Below, piece by piece: positions 21,338-32,400 of a stretch of 64,000 bases of DNA. Under the pieces are notes generated by a model that saw only the letters and a list, made by a program, of their open reading frames with translations, did no database searches and was not told the DNA's origin. Position 1 is the stretch's first letter, and the number at the start of each line of letters is the position of its first letter. Made by a program: the position numbers and the translations under genes. This stretch comes from Xestospongia muta (Eukaryota > Porifera > Demospongiae > Haplosclerida > Petrosiidae), in NCBI GenBank assembly GCA_963693285.1, contig OY848917.1:23442245-23506244 (forward strand), given 5' to 3'.

Positions 21338-21765
21338 CTTGTTCTTGTTCTTGTTCTTATTGTTTTTTTTGTTCTTGTTCTTGTTGTTGTTCTTATTGTT
21401 GTTTTTGTTCTTGTTATTCTTGTTGTTGTTTTTATTTTTGCTTTTGTCTTGTTGTTCTTGTTCTTATTGTTGTTCTAGTTCTTATTCTTGTTTTGTTGTT
21501 GTTCTTATTGTTGTTGTTCTTATTGTTGTTTTTGTTCTTGTTGTTCTTGTTGTATTTCTTATTGTTGCTTTTGTTTGTTGTTATTCTTATTCTTATTGTT
21601 GTTCTTGTTGCTGTCATTGTTTTCTTGTTGCTGTTGTTTTTGCTGGTTTTTGTCAATTTTGTTTTTGCTGTTATTATCATAATTATTATCATAGGTATCA
21701 TTGTTATTATTATTTTTATTAACATTATTATTATTGTTGTTATCATTAATAAGTATTACTAATAT

Positions 21766-21797
<32 letters not shown>

Positions 21798-21812
21798 TTA
21801 GTTTAGTAGTAA

Positions 21813-21865
<53 letters not shown>

Positions 21866-21870
21866 TACTT
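21294..21870. repeat. (TTG/TTCTTG)n array ending in (TAG)n
   Basis: Longest array of this kind: TTG run at 21297-21335, mixed TTCTTG to 21660, TTA-rich link, then about 25 TAG units at 21768-21870. Apparent Leu- or Cys-rich proteins here are repeat artefacts. Confidence 0.9.
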
Positions 21871-22500
21871 ATTGTTATAAGTCTTTTCAAAATTTTATAA
21901 TAATTGATTGTATTAAAAAAGCTTATATATCTGATTACAGTACATGTATCAAAGCTGTTAAAAAGAATTTTGTCCTTTTAGTGTTGTTGTAATGAGTGAG
22001 TAAACTAATTAAGAAACATCATAATATAATATATAAAGGGTTCCGTTACACAATATATATATAACAACATGTATGTTGTGTATAAAGAGTTAATGTGAAT
22101 GTATTTGATGTATAATTTGATTAGATATAATTCAAACATTAACCAACTCTGCCAATCATATGTACTTACAGAAATTGTATAATAGCTACATGTACATTGT
22201 ACATGTATAATGCACTATGTTAATATAATAGTGCCAGGTAATGACATATAGAAAGTAGTAGTTTGTAATTATATATACAGTATCATGCATGTCTATTACT
22301 GCCATGCTTTAACCTGGGCATCCCAATACTGAGTTACGAAACTAAGATATATATATACACCAAAGCTAAGTACATGTACATGTATGTGCCAAAAGCCGAG
22401 TATCCTATGACTACCAGATTTGTCTTGGGATGGTTGATCTTTATACAGTGGCAGTGTCGTAAATATCACACCTACCTTAATTGATAGGGAAACTGTTACT
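21871..22500. other. Spacer rich in TACATGTA words
   Basis: Non-coding. It resembles 25080-25520 (tcatgcatgtctattactgccatg; ctaccag-ttgtc-tgggatggttgatctttata). No gene seen. Confidence 0.45.
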
Positions 22501-25330
22501 CAACAAACAAATATGCTATGTAGTGTACAATGTTGCCCACTTGTCATAAGGTGGTTATTCAATGCATTGAATTTTCATCAATTTTTTATTATTTATATAA
22601 TAAATAATAAATAAGTTTATTATCATTGTATTAAACAGAAATTAATGAATGATATAAATGTGCATAATATGAAATACAATAAAGAGGGTTTAATTAAAGT
22701 TCTAACTGGACAATTAGGACAAGTTGGAGGATCTGGTGGAGGAGGACTAATTGGAGTTTAAGTAGGAGGAGTATCTGTAGAACTATCAATATACAATTTA
22801 TATGAACTTTACTTAACAGTTAACACTAGTTAAACTTAAAATGATTACTTACTGCCTGGCATGCAAACAATGTCAGGCAATCCTATAATTGTTTTAAACC
22901 ACATGTTAATAATATTTTTATAGAGTTATATCCATACTTATTGCCTTATACTATTGTTGTGTGCAACAAATGAAACTAAATGCACGTGTTAGTAAATGTG
23001 ACAGTGATAAATTTGGTCAATCATGTTTTGAACCTTCTTTTAAGCTAGTTAGCTTACTTTTTTATTCTTGTAAAAGTTTGTATTCAGTTTTTAAACTTCA
23101 ATTTCTAAAAACGAAATTGGCATTTTTAAAACAATAATAAAATGATTTATCACTTATAGGTTTAGTTATTTGTTTCAATTACAAATACACATATTTCACT
23201 TGATACACCTACCGGCATTCTGGATAATTTGGATATCCATTACAACAAGCTCTATCTCTGGAATACACTATAGCATAGAAGTATGAGAAATATCATGAAA
23301 AGTAGAGACAACATGGAGCTAATCTTTGACTGATTCATTTTCTTGAATATACACTTACAATAATCTAAGTGTGTGTTTGATAATGATATCTTCTTTTTAT
23401 ATCAATACATCATGGTAGGTGTGTATAACACCCACTTATTGACTATTTATGACTGGAATAAACTAGATTAATGGGTAGCTGAGAAACAATTATTTTTAAT
23501 ACACACAGCGTGTGTACTAAATATTATATGGTGAAACAATTGGATAGTATACTTCTGTTGTTACCTCTAATATATAAATGTAACGAACATGTATGCACAT
23601 AGTCTGATGACATATGAGGCTCTGTTACAAATGTAGCATGTATATGTGATGTATGCATTATAAACCTGTCTTACTCAACAGTTGAGTCCATTTTACATGT
23701 ATTGTTGTTTATAGGTGTTTTCTTGTACACATAAGAGTACTTTATTTCTTTACATTGGCATAAAGTTTAGTTCTCTATAAACTATGCATACTTGTAAGCA
23801 GATAGTAATACAGTACATCATTGTATGTTCATGTGCAGCTGCTAAAGTTAATAGTCTCCACACTGAAGAAGTATGAGAAATATTATGAAAAGTAGAGACA
23901 ACATGGAGCTAATCTTTGACTGATTCATTTTCTTGAATATACACTTGCAATAATCTAAGTGTGTGTTTGATAGTGATATATTCTTTTTATATCAATACAT
24001 CATCATGGTAGGCGTGTATAACACCCACTTATTGACTATTTATGACTGGAATAGAATAGATTATTCGGTAGCTGAGAAACAATTATTTTGAATACATACA
24101 GTGTGTACTAAATATTATATGGTGAAACAATTGGATAGTAAATAATTTTTTTGATAAAGTTTTTTGCCAATGATTTTTAAACATGTTGAGTATGCAAAAA
24201 AGACCAACTGTGTGTATGTACCTGTAATATTATGTTAACATAATGACACAGACAATTAAGGATATATATCCACTATTTAAATCACTTAAATAATATCAGT
24301 GATATGTATTCTATGCCTGTGGTGTTATGTAATGTTATGTTATGTAATGTAATGCCATTCCTACTATCTTGTTTACATTCTTTATATTTGTTGTATTGGA
24401 CTGATACTACCATCACTAGATTTACTTCTTATTTTAGAAAATATTTTGTTTGTAGTGCATTATATAAGCTTGCCAATAAGGAAGTTTGTAAAAGATATTG
24501 CCTAAGGAAGATATCTTTTAACAAAATCATGATAAAACTTATTCATACTAGCGTGACACTTTTGCTCCATAAAATAGCACATATCATCAAACAATATTCT
24601 ATTAAAATCATGAATTGACAGATTTGTACTATGAATACATACACGTTAACAATGACAGAACCAATAAAGCTTGTCATAAGATTAGTATAAACCTGCTACT
24701 GTGTTGTTTACGAAGAGCAAACAAACTACTTAAGCTCTCAAGATTTACATTTATAAACATAAACCTGTTATGAACTAACTCTTTATTCAAAATATATTAG
24801 CTATAAACTCATTGTGAGGTGTGTGTGTGTGTGTGCAACCACTGACCATATAACTGCTCTTTGTAGTGTGTGGTCTTAAACAAGAAGCCACACACAATAC
24901 AGTGTAGATATTGGCTTAGTAGCTAGTCTACAAGTTAGTGTAGTTTATCGTAAATAACATGTAGTAAAAAACAAGCTAGTAAAAGACTAGTCCATACAAT
25001 GTGGTTTGTTGCTAGTAAACTAATTGAGAATTAGTAAGCTGACGATAAAAAATATTTAATAAAACATGTGTCTGACTAGTAAAGATATCTGTACAATATA
25101 TAGATAACAACACATGTTTGCTGTGTATAAAGGGTTAAGTTACAGTAACTACATGTGTAAAACGTGATGTGAATGGTATGTGCAATTTGATTAGAGACAA
25201 CTCATACATCAAACAACTCTGCCAATTATATGTACTTACAGAAATTATATAATAGGCACGTGTACATTGTACATGTGTAATGCACCATGTTAATACAATA
25301 ATGCCAGGTAATGACAGATAGAAAATAGTA
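22500..25330. repeat. Long repeat family, nearly full copy
   Basis: Aligns with 12963-15200 and 32640-34980. It contains an internal direct duplication: 23278-23560 (gaagtatgagaaatatcatgaaaag onward) is repeated at 23862-24145, 584 bp apart, with about 300 bp of otherwise unmatched sequence between. No conserved reading frame; the 104-codon frame at 24304 is broken in the other copies. Confidence 0.65.
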
Positions 25331-25519
25331 GCTTGTAATTATATATACAGTATCATACATGTCTATTACCGCCATGTTTTTTCCTGTGCATCCCAATTCT
25401 GAGTTGAGATACTAAGAAACTACATGTACATGTATGCACCAAAAGTAAGTACATGTACATGTACATGCCAAAAGCTGAGTATTCCAGGACTACCAGTTGT
25501 GTCCTGGGATGGTTGATCT

Positions 25520-25830
25520 TTATAGAATGAACTAAGTATTCTAAGGATTTTGGTATGTCCCAGTACCCACTATGGTACAGCTATTAACTGTTGGTCCATC
25601 TATAGTTAATCATTACAAATTTCTATATACTAAGAATCCTGTGAATCATGGTATGTCTCGAGATCCACAAAGGTACAACATGTAATTGTTGGTCCACCTA
25701 CAATGTATAGGCTACACATCACCAATTTCCTAATGCCTAGTATCCTGCAAGCAATCCTAATATATACCTAGGATCTACTGAAGTACACTGTCCAATTTTC
25801 TGACACTTAAATGTACATGCAGTATCCTGT
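25520..25830. repeat. Three degenerate monomers of about 100 bp
   Basis: Units start ctaagtattcta (25535), ctaagaatcctg (25639) and ctagtatcctg (25736). They share the order ctaagtatcctg, ggtatgtccc-agatccac, ggtac, ttgttggtccacctac and caaatttctatata. A single related unit is at 16870-16990 and at 19830-19930. Confidence 0.5.
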
Positions 25831-26010
25831 AATGTTGGCTTAGTGCTTCTTTAGTACTAAGTGTCTAAAATCTATTTGTATTTCTAGAATCCACTCACTT
25901 ATAAGTACATATTACTATATAAGTACATATTAGTGTATTAAGTACATATATTGTTGTCCCAAGATTCAACTAAATAAACTTTGCACATCTGTATATAATC
26001 TAGGAATATA

Positions 26011-26365
26011 TTATATATTGTTTGAAGGCATGTCTTCAGTGCTATACATGTAGCAATGCAATGCAAAGTTTTCACCTATTATATTTGTAGAACATTTAAC
26101 AAGTTGTAAGATCTGTTTGTATGTCTTGCCATTTTTAATACCAAGAACATCACAAAAAGTCTTGTTCACAGATCTCAATATCAACCTACCTTTGCAAACA
26201 TTTTCTTTGCACCACTTGTCGGTATGACTAGAAAAGTGACATTTTGTCAAAGATTTCCAATGTTAAAATTTTTCACAAATAGGACTGCAAGCTCTCCTAA
26301 TTTCCTTACACACAAGATTGCATAAATGACAGCTATCATCACAACACAAAATCTCTAAAGTTTAA
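26011..26365 (-). pseudogene. Cys-rich exon remnant
   Basis: Read leftward, an acceptor (aaactttag) is followed by ILCCDDSCHLCNLVCKEIRR and ACSPICEKF. A TAA near 26272 interrupts, and the same frame then continues HWKSLTKCHFSSHTDKWCKE, RSVNKTFCDVLGIKNGKTYK and on to 26011. The closely spaced Cys/His pairs look zinc-binding. I do not recognise the family; a transposon-derived zinc finger is possible. A single stop in about 115 codons suggests recent decay or an unrecognised intron. Confidence 0.4.
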
Positions 26366-27790
26366 GAATTGAAGCTTTTGTTAGCATTATGCTTTGTACA
26401 TGTAGTAGTAAACAATATCTTATGTCAGCAGTAGCAATAATGTTAGATGATAAAAAGAGCCATCTATCTGAGGTTTGGACTCAGATGTGTACAATTCATC
26501 TACAACAATTATTATACCACATGGCCATATACCAACTTGCATGCCTACTTGCAATACTCTTGTAATATTTGGTTGTAAGCCACACCCACTGTCCTGGCAT
26601 CTTGTCTTATCTTTCTCTGTGTTACTAGCAAAGAACTAGTGTCATCATGATGTGACGCAAAAACTATAATGACATAATACGTGAATTACTTTATTTGTCT
26701 GTTTACTGGTTTTTCATACTTTAAATGTTTGAATGAGTTTCTTCTTTAGCACTATAAAATGATAAATGTGTGCATTGATTGTCGAGGACCACCGCTGACA
26801 AATTATTAATAAATTATTATGTCACTTATTCATATTCTTTTATCAATGCCACAGTACCACATCAGAAGGTTCCCATGTAAGAGCTGTCACTTTCTTCTCT
26901 AGCCAAAACACCTTTTAAAAGAATCAAATTTAAGATAAGTTTAAAAGAGTTTTGATACCTAATAAAATGTGACATTCCTAGTTTCATGTTTATTATAAAT
27001 TGTTTCTATCGATTTTCTCATAGCAACACATACTGGTGATTTTGTTATTATTCTATAAAGGCATTGTCTCAGTTTGTGCATGAAGAGAATTTGCTCCTTT
27101 GTTCAAGTGTTTCCATACAACCTGTCCTTACACTCTTTTTCAACATATTCAACAAATCCTGCATCAATGGCTCCATATATATCACAACAAGTCTTCATGT
27201 TCTAATACTTAAACTCGGCCACATCCCAACTCCTTACATCTATGTATGTTCTTTAACATAGAGCATAACAAGGTTACATACATTACAACAAATATGTCAC
27301 AAGGATTTAAAAAATACAAAGATGAAAACGATAGACTGTATTAAAAAACTTTATTTGATGCCTTTCATTTAGCATGTGTGTAGTAGATGCCTTCGTAGTG
27401 TGTAATGGTATTTTCTCGAAGTTAAGAAGCCAAAAAACTCATCTTTGTTGTTTAATAATTAAATTAACCAAATAACTTATATATAACTATCTAGTATGTC
27501 TCTTATGTTGAAGTGTTTTAGCTATGGTGACCTTAATACAAGTGTGTAGTAGAAAAGCGTAAATAGCTACATGTACCAATAGAAAACAGACATCCTGATA
27601 AAGTTTATATTATCTGCTACTCTATTTTTTTCATATAGTCTATCGTTCTCATCTTCGTATTTTTTAAATCCTAGTGATTGTCATAACTTCAGCTGATAGA
27701 ACTACATGTATCTTTTATACTAATGTATTCACTTGACATTTTTTGTTTTATAATGTAATTCAAGTACTGATGGTCATATACATTGTTCCA
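26365..27790. other. Unique stretch without a supported gene
   Basis: About 1.4 kb of sequence with no paralogue found in the window. Short frames (for example 27064-27261) show no domain. Two similar pieces, tacaaagatgaaaacgatagactgta at about 27316 and its approximate complement near 27640-27670, form a loose inverted repeat. Confidence 0.35.
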
Positions 27791-27794
27791 CAAA

Positions 27795-28018
27795 TATTAC
27801 CTATTTTGGCCTACTTGTCCTTTTGGTGTTGCCTGTCCCATTCTACCTTTTGGACCTTATGGTCCTATTTCACCTGTTAGGCTGATTATTCATTTAACAC
27901 CTCTAATACCAGGTGGACCTATTCTTCCTTTTTGTCCTGGTGGACTTTGAAGACCTATCGATCCATTTAGACCATTATAGGCATCTCTACCTAGTGGGCC
28001 CAGAGAGCTTTTGTCACC
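27795..28018 (-). pseudogene. Collagen triple-helix remnant
   Basis: The minus strand reads consecutive Gly-X-Y triplets: GDK-SSL-GPL-GRD-AYN-GLN then GSI-GLQ-SPP-GQK-GRI-GPP-GIR-GVK. A stop follows, and a second run GEI-GP*-GPK-GRM-GQA-TPK-GQV comes after a gap. Several glycines have become Ser, Ala or Thr and stops occur, so the segment is no longer a functional triple helix. Sponges have many short-chain collagens, so a local duplicate is a plausible source. Its right edge abuts the acidic exon of the opposite strand at the shared word TCACCTCT. Confidence 0.65.
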
Positions 28019-28020
28019 TC

Positions 28021-28236
28021 TGAAGATTTAAAGGAGGAACAAGAAGTGCAGAAAATATTTGAATGTCTACTAAAACGTCTTGTTAATCTATCAGATACTG
28101 AGAGTTGTCCTGAACCTAGTAGTAGTACTAGTGATAGTGAGACCAGTGTTAGAGAGGAGGATCATAAGTCTACTGTTTTATCTATTGATGAATCTGATAA
28201 CGAGTGTAATGAAAGAGCACATACTAAAACAAGGAG
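28021..28236 (+). pseudogene. Acidic Ser-rich exon, copy 2 (3' part only)
   Basis: Aligns with 5836-6054. It keeps the correct frame through the T-run, giving VNLSDTESCPEPSSSTSDSE, then VLSIDESDNECNERAHTKTR and the donor GGAG/GTATGT at 28236/28237. The 5' part of the exon is missing, replaced by the collagen remnant. This copy is the evidence for the frameshift in copy 1. Confidence 0.55.
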
Positions 28237-28504
28237 GTATGTCAATTGTTACAAGTATCTACCTGTTCATCATTAGATTATAATATGTACATGTAAGTAT
28301 TATAAGTAGATGTTGTGACAAGATTGTATTATAACAGCATGGTGCTTATGACTACATGTAACGGGTGTTAAATATTGACCACATCAATAGGTTTTTATTC
28401 CTAATGATTTATTAAGTGATGTAGTACATGTATTACTATACAGTGTACATGTAAAGATAAATATATATCAGAGCTCACAGAATACATGAAGCTTTAAAAT
28501 TTGC
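28237..28504 (+). other. Intron-like flank of acidic exon copy 2
   Basis: Aligns with 6055-6325 and then joins directly to the middle of the last exon (aaaatttgc/ctattagctctc). The join deletes the acceptor and the first 24 or so codons seen at 7240, so this copy cannot splice as copy 1 would. Confidence 0.5.
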
Positions 28505-28687
28505 CTATTAGCTCTCTCTCATTCTTCACCACGAGTACCATCAGAGCTAATTCCTCCTACTACTAATTACATGAGAACAAAAGGACCACCTGATAAGGAA
28601 AGAGAAAGTGACAAAAGAACTTATCCCTGTATAACTACCTCTGAAAAAGATCAACTTCATCTCATATTTTATTATAAAAATAATTAA
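28505..28687 (+). pseudogene. Last exon of the acidic gene, copy 2
   Basis: Frame LALSHSSPRVPSELIPPTTN, then KGPPDKERESDKRTYPCITT, ending in FYYKNN-stop at 28685-28687. Arg at 28532 (CGA) is TGA in copy 1. Basic/acidic mixed composition, probably disordered. It lacks its 5' end because of the deletion described in the flank. Confidence 0.45.
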
Positions 28688-28689
28688 TA

Positions 28690-29340
28690 AAATATGCTCA
28701 TTAATGTTTTAAATTAGTACTTATATGGAAATTGATATTACCCTGTCTAATGAAGCCATATGTTTATGAGTTTGTGTGAACAACTAGGAATCTACTTTGG
28801 AATTAAGAGGAAACACCATTGGTACAAGTATTAGTTTTTTGTCAATATTCTTAGTTATTTTTATTTGTAAGTGTACAGATAAGATGTTATAGGCTACTGA
28901 CTGCCTGCATCAATGGTTTTCAACACTTCTTTCATGACTTCATAAAAAGGATTTACTAGAGAATTAGACTCAGACAATTGAAATATTGAATTTAGAGATC
29001 ATGTGAGATTTTGATTTTTTATAAAAATGTTTTTTTTCTTTTGAGCTGGGATGACTAGAACAAAGTATGATTGAGGACAGTAGAGATTGTAAATGATCAT
29101 GAGGCTTGATAAAGTTTAAAGCAGGAAGACAAAAACTATGCTTTGTTATAGAAAGGTCCATAAAATCCTAAAGCAAAAATGTTGTTTTTATAACAACACA
29201 AGTGTAGTGGATAATTGGTTTCAAGCAGATTCAATATTCAAAACTTCACATGTATTTATTATACATAATTACATAAATTATCTTCATGGTGTCAGAGTGG
29301 ATATTAGGTGTTACATTAAAATAAATACTTATCTACTTTT
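28690..29340. repeat. 3' flank repeat, copy 2
   Basis: Uninterrupted equivalent of 7500-8172. It shows what lay at the hAT insertion point: tctacttttcatttgatgacc. Confidence 0.6.
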
Positions 29341-29575
29341 CATTTGATGACCATGAAGAGATCATGTAAGTTTTTAACAAGCAAGTATTCTTAGATTATG
29401 TGATGGTATTATTGCTCAAAGGTTATGTGCAGTTTGTGTAAAGACCTACACTAAATTATCATTAGAATTATAAATACAATTACTATTAGAACAACAAATA
29501 GTTGAAAACATCTAATTGTAATGATGTTGACCAAATCTTGACAAAGAATACACCAACATACTAAAATTTAAGAAT

Positions 29576-29577
<2 letters not shown>

Positions 29578-29606
<29 letters not shown>

Positions 29607-29629
29607 TTGATAATAATAATAATGATTAT

Positions 29630-29662
<33 letters not shown>

Positions 29663-29665
29663 TAA
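29578..29665. repeat. (AAT)n microsatellite
   Basis: About 25 AAT/TAA units interrupted twice (gata, gattat). The flank aattgttaataattaataag at 29738 is also AT palindromic. Confidence 0.85.
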
Positions 29666-29929
29666 ACAATAATAAACTAACAGTTAATCTTCTTGTCCTC
29701 CTTTTCTTAAAGTTGAGTCAGTAATGCTTTGTCATTATTAATTGTTAATAATTAATAAGTCGATATTCATGAACCAATTTGTAACTTGTAGCAACTGTCT
29801 AGAATTACTCGATCTATTTTACTATTCTTTCTCCCCCTGTCAGTAATTATTATATTTTGATACTTTTCCTTTTATTTCAAATATTTAACTTATTTCTTTA
29901 AATGTTATAATGTTGACTATATATTAATT

Positions 29930-30085
29930 GTTTATAAAATTGAGGGTTGTTTTAACCAATGTATGGTTTCACATGCTGTATGTATGTAACAAGTTATTTG
30001 ATGCAAACTAAACACATTACATGATTTTGATTTCTAACATATTATCAGTCAATCTGATAGTATGTTAAAAATCAAATCACTGTGA
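29930..30085. repeat. Hairpin MITE-like unit, copy 1
   Basis: ggttgttttaaccaatgtatg at 29945 leads to gcaaactaaacac and an inverted repeat: tttgatttctaacatattatcag, a 5-base loop (tcaat), then ctgatagtatgttaaaaatcaaa (30028-30078). A second unit with the same order is at 57340-57510. Confidence 0.55.
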
Positions 30086-30329
30086 CATAATTGTTACATC
30101 TATTACTATCACTTTTCTCATTGTACTCTGATATTTCCTTGTCATTTAGGGTAATGTATGTCCTTGCTAGGATAACCAATGAAGTAGATGATAAAGGTGA
30201 CAGCAGAGAGGATACTAGTGACCAGAAAAGGCTCAAAAAATGTTCTAGATGATAACAGTTTACTGTTGGTTGAGAGGACATGTTGAGTTGTATGTATCCT
30301 TGCAAAAATATAAATTGGATATTTGGCAT
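30072..30329 (-). other. Unassigned frame of 85 codons
   Basis: An open frame with one hydrophobic run (HFLSLFWSLVSSLLSPLS). It has no second copy and no recognised domain, and overlaps the hairpin repeat at its end. Listed only to say that this unique stretch (29690-31020) holds nothing better supported. Confidence 0.15.
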
Positions 30330-31023
30330 ATTTAAATGAAATTTGTTTAATAAGAATTGTAATTTGTAATTTTTTTTACTTTAAAAACTGAAAAATGTGC
30401 CTGAAGCTGACTGGAATGAGTCCATATTAGTTGTGATTACACATGTAATCTAGAGTAAGACTGCCTGTATATTTGAAACTTGGACCCATGTCTCAATGAT
30501 TGTATTTATTTATTGCATTGAGGATTGTATTTATTTATTGTATTGAGGATTGTATTTACTGACATTTACTGGATAGGAATATTAATTGCAGATGCTGACA
30601 TATATACAACAACTACATTAATATAAACAAGTAAGAAACACACGTACATCAATCATCATAATACTAGCAAATATTTATTGTCCATAATATAAAGATAGCA
30701 AAATAATGTAGATAACAATATTGCAACTAGAAATAATAATAAGTGTATCGTAACGACTGCATAATTTATAACTAACCACCTCCTTAGAGATGATGTAGTG
30801 GGAAGGGTTCTGGGATTTTGAAAAAGATGGCCAAAGCTTAACCTGAAAACGGATTTAGTAAGTCCAACATTTAACCTATCCCTCATCATAATATCATAAT
30901 GTCATCTCAGTCATTACAAGTCCCAAAATACCGTCACAAAATACCGTCTTTCATTTTCTTCCTAATATTGCTATAACTAGGTCACTACAATGTCTTAGTG
31001 ATTACAGCGTTCTCACCAATGTA

Positions 31024-32400
31024 TATATGATATGTGGAACGTTTGTTTACATACTCCAATTTGTACTGGTATACATTGGAAATGTTGACAACCTCACTTG
31101 AAAAAAAACAAATTTGTTTACATTATCACTATGTACTACATTGTGTAAGACATGTGTATTGTTAGAAGTAGTTGTGTTTACATGAATAGATTGACTTGTT
31201 TGTCTTATACAATATCATACAATATCATTAGGAAAAGCTTTTTTTAGACTTTTGGACAGCTTTATATAATATTCTATATACTTTTAAGGAATTGTATTAC
31301 AATATAAAGGACAAAAGAAGTAACACTAGGTGAATGGTGTTACCATCAATTAACTCAGTAAGGGTAAAATACAATAGTAAACAAAATATACTATTGTATT
31401 GTTTATACCACAATACAATTCCTTTAAGGCTATATTAAATTAGTGTACTAATTTTAGTGATTTGAGTGACCACCTTAAGAATTTTTGTGCCTTTAATATA
31501 CGTGTGTATACACATGTATGTTATTTCTTATTGTGTAAATTTTTATGTTAATTCTGCTGTATCACATGTACATTTTGTATTTCAATAGTTAATTGCTCTA
31601 GTTAAAGTTCCTTTGGGACCATTATGTATAGCTCTATACAGTGTAATGGAAGGATAGTCTGACTTGGAAACTGTGGTGAGTTCTGTCATGTGATAACTTA
31701 TGTGATAGTCATGTGACCTTCTCTTATAGTTTTCAGTGACTATTGTTGACAGTTATTGTTCAATTATAAATGCACACAAGAATTTATAAATATTGTTGAG
31801 AACTTATAAAAATTGCTATATATTTATAAAAATATAGTAATTTATAAATGCAGCAGTTACAAATCTCTAACATCATTCTTAAATTCCCATGTGCATTTAT
31901 AAATCTTTGTTCATATTTATTATATTTATTGTAGTATTTATAAACCCTGAACAGATAATTATTAGTTTTGACACAAACACAGCATAATACAAATTGGGCA
32001 TGGCAACAAACAGAATGATTCTCTTCCCATCATTTGAAGGTATTTGCTAAGGTGATATTTTCAAAACAATATTTACTTTCTGTTCACATTTGAGCTATGT
32101 TTAACTCATCAGATTATTACTACTATTATTATTATTATTACTAATATTATTATTATTGTTGTTCTTGTTCTTGTTCTTGTTCTTGTTGTCTTGTTCTTGT
32201 TCTTGTTCTTGGCCTTATTGTTTTTGTTCTTGTTGTATTTCTTATTTGTTGCTTTTGTTCTTGTTCTTATTGTTGTTTTTGTTCTCTTGTTGCTGTTGTT
32301 GTTGTTGGTTTTTGTTGGTTTTGTCGTTGCTGTTACTATCATTATTATTATCATAGGTATCATTGTTATTATTATTTTTATTAAAGTTATTATCCTTTAA
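31024..32400. repeat. Segmental duplication, left part (paralogue of 8958-10440)
   Basis: Includes the second TTTATAAA cluster (31765-31955) and a (TTCTTG)n array (32110-32380) with the same flanks as at 10034. The boundary at 31024 corresponds to the base next to the hAT terminal repeat in the other locus. Confidence 0.7.

Noticed and set aside
21222..21762. Overlapping Cys/Leu/Phe-rich frames of 100-166 codons
   Set aside because: Same microsatellite effect; no flanking coding signal.
24304..24618. 104-codon plus-strand frame
   Set aside because: Lies in the long repeat family and the equivalent sequence at 14280-14600 and 33900-34210 is not open.
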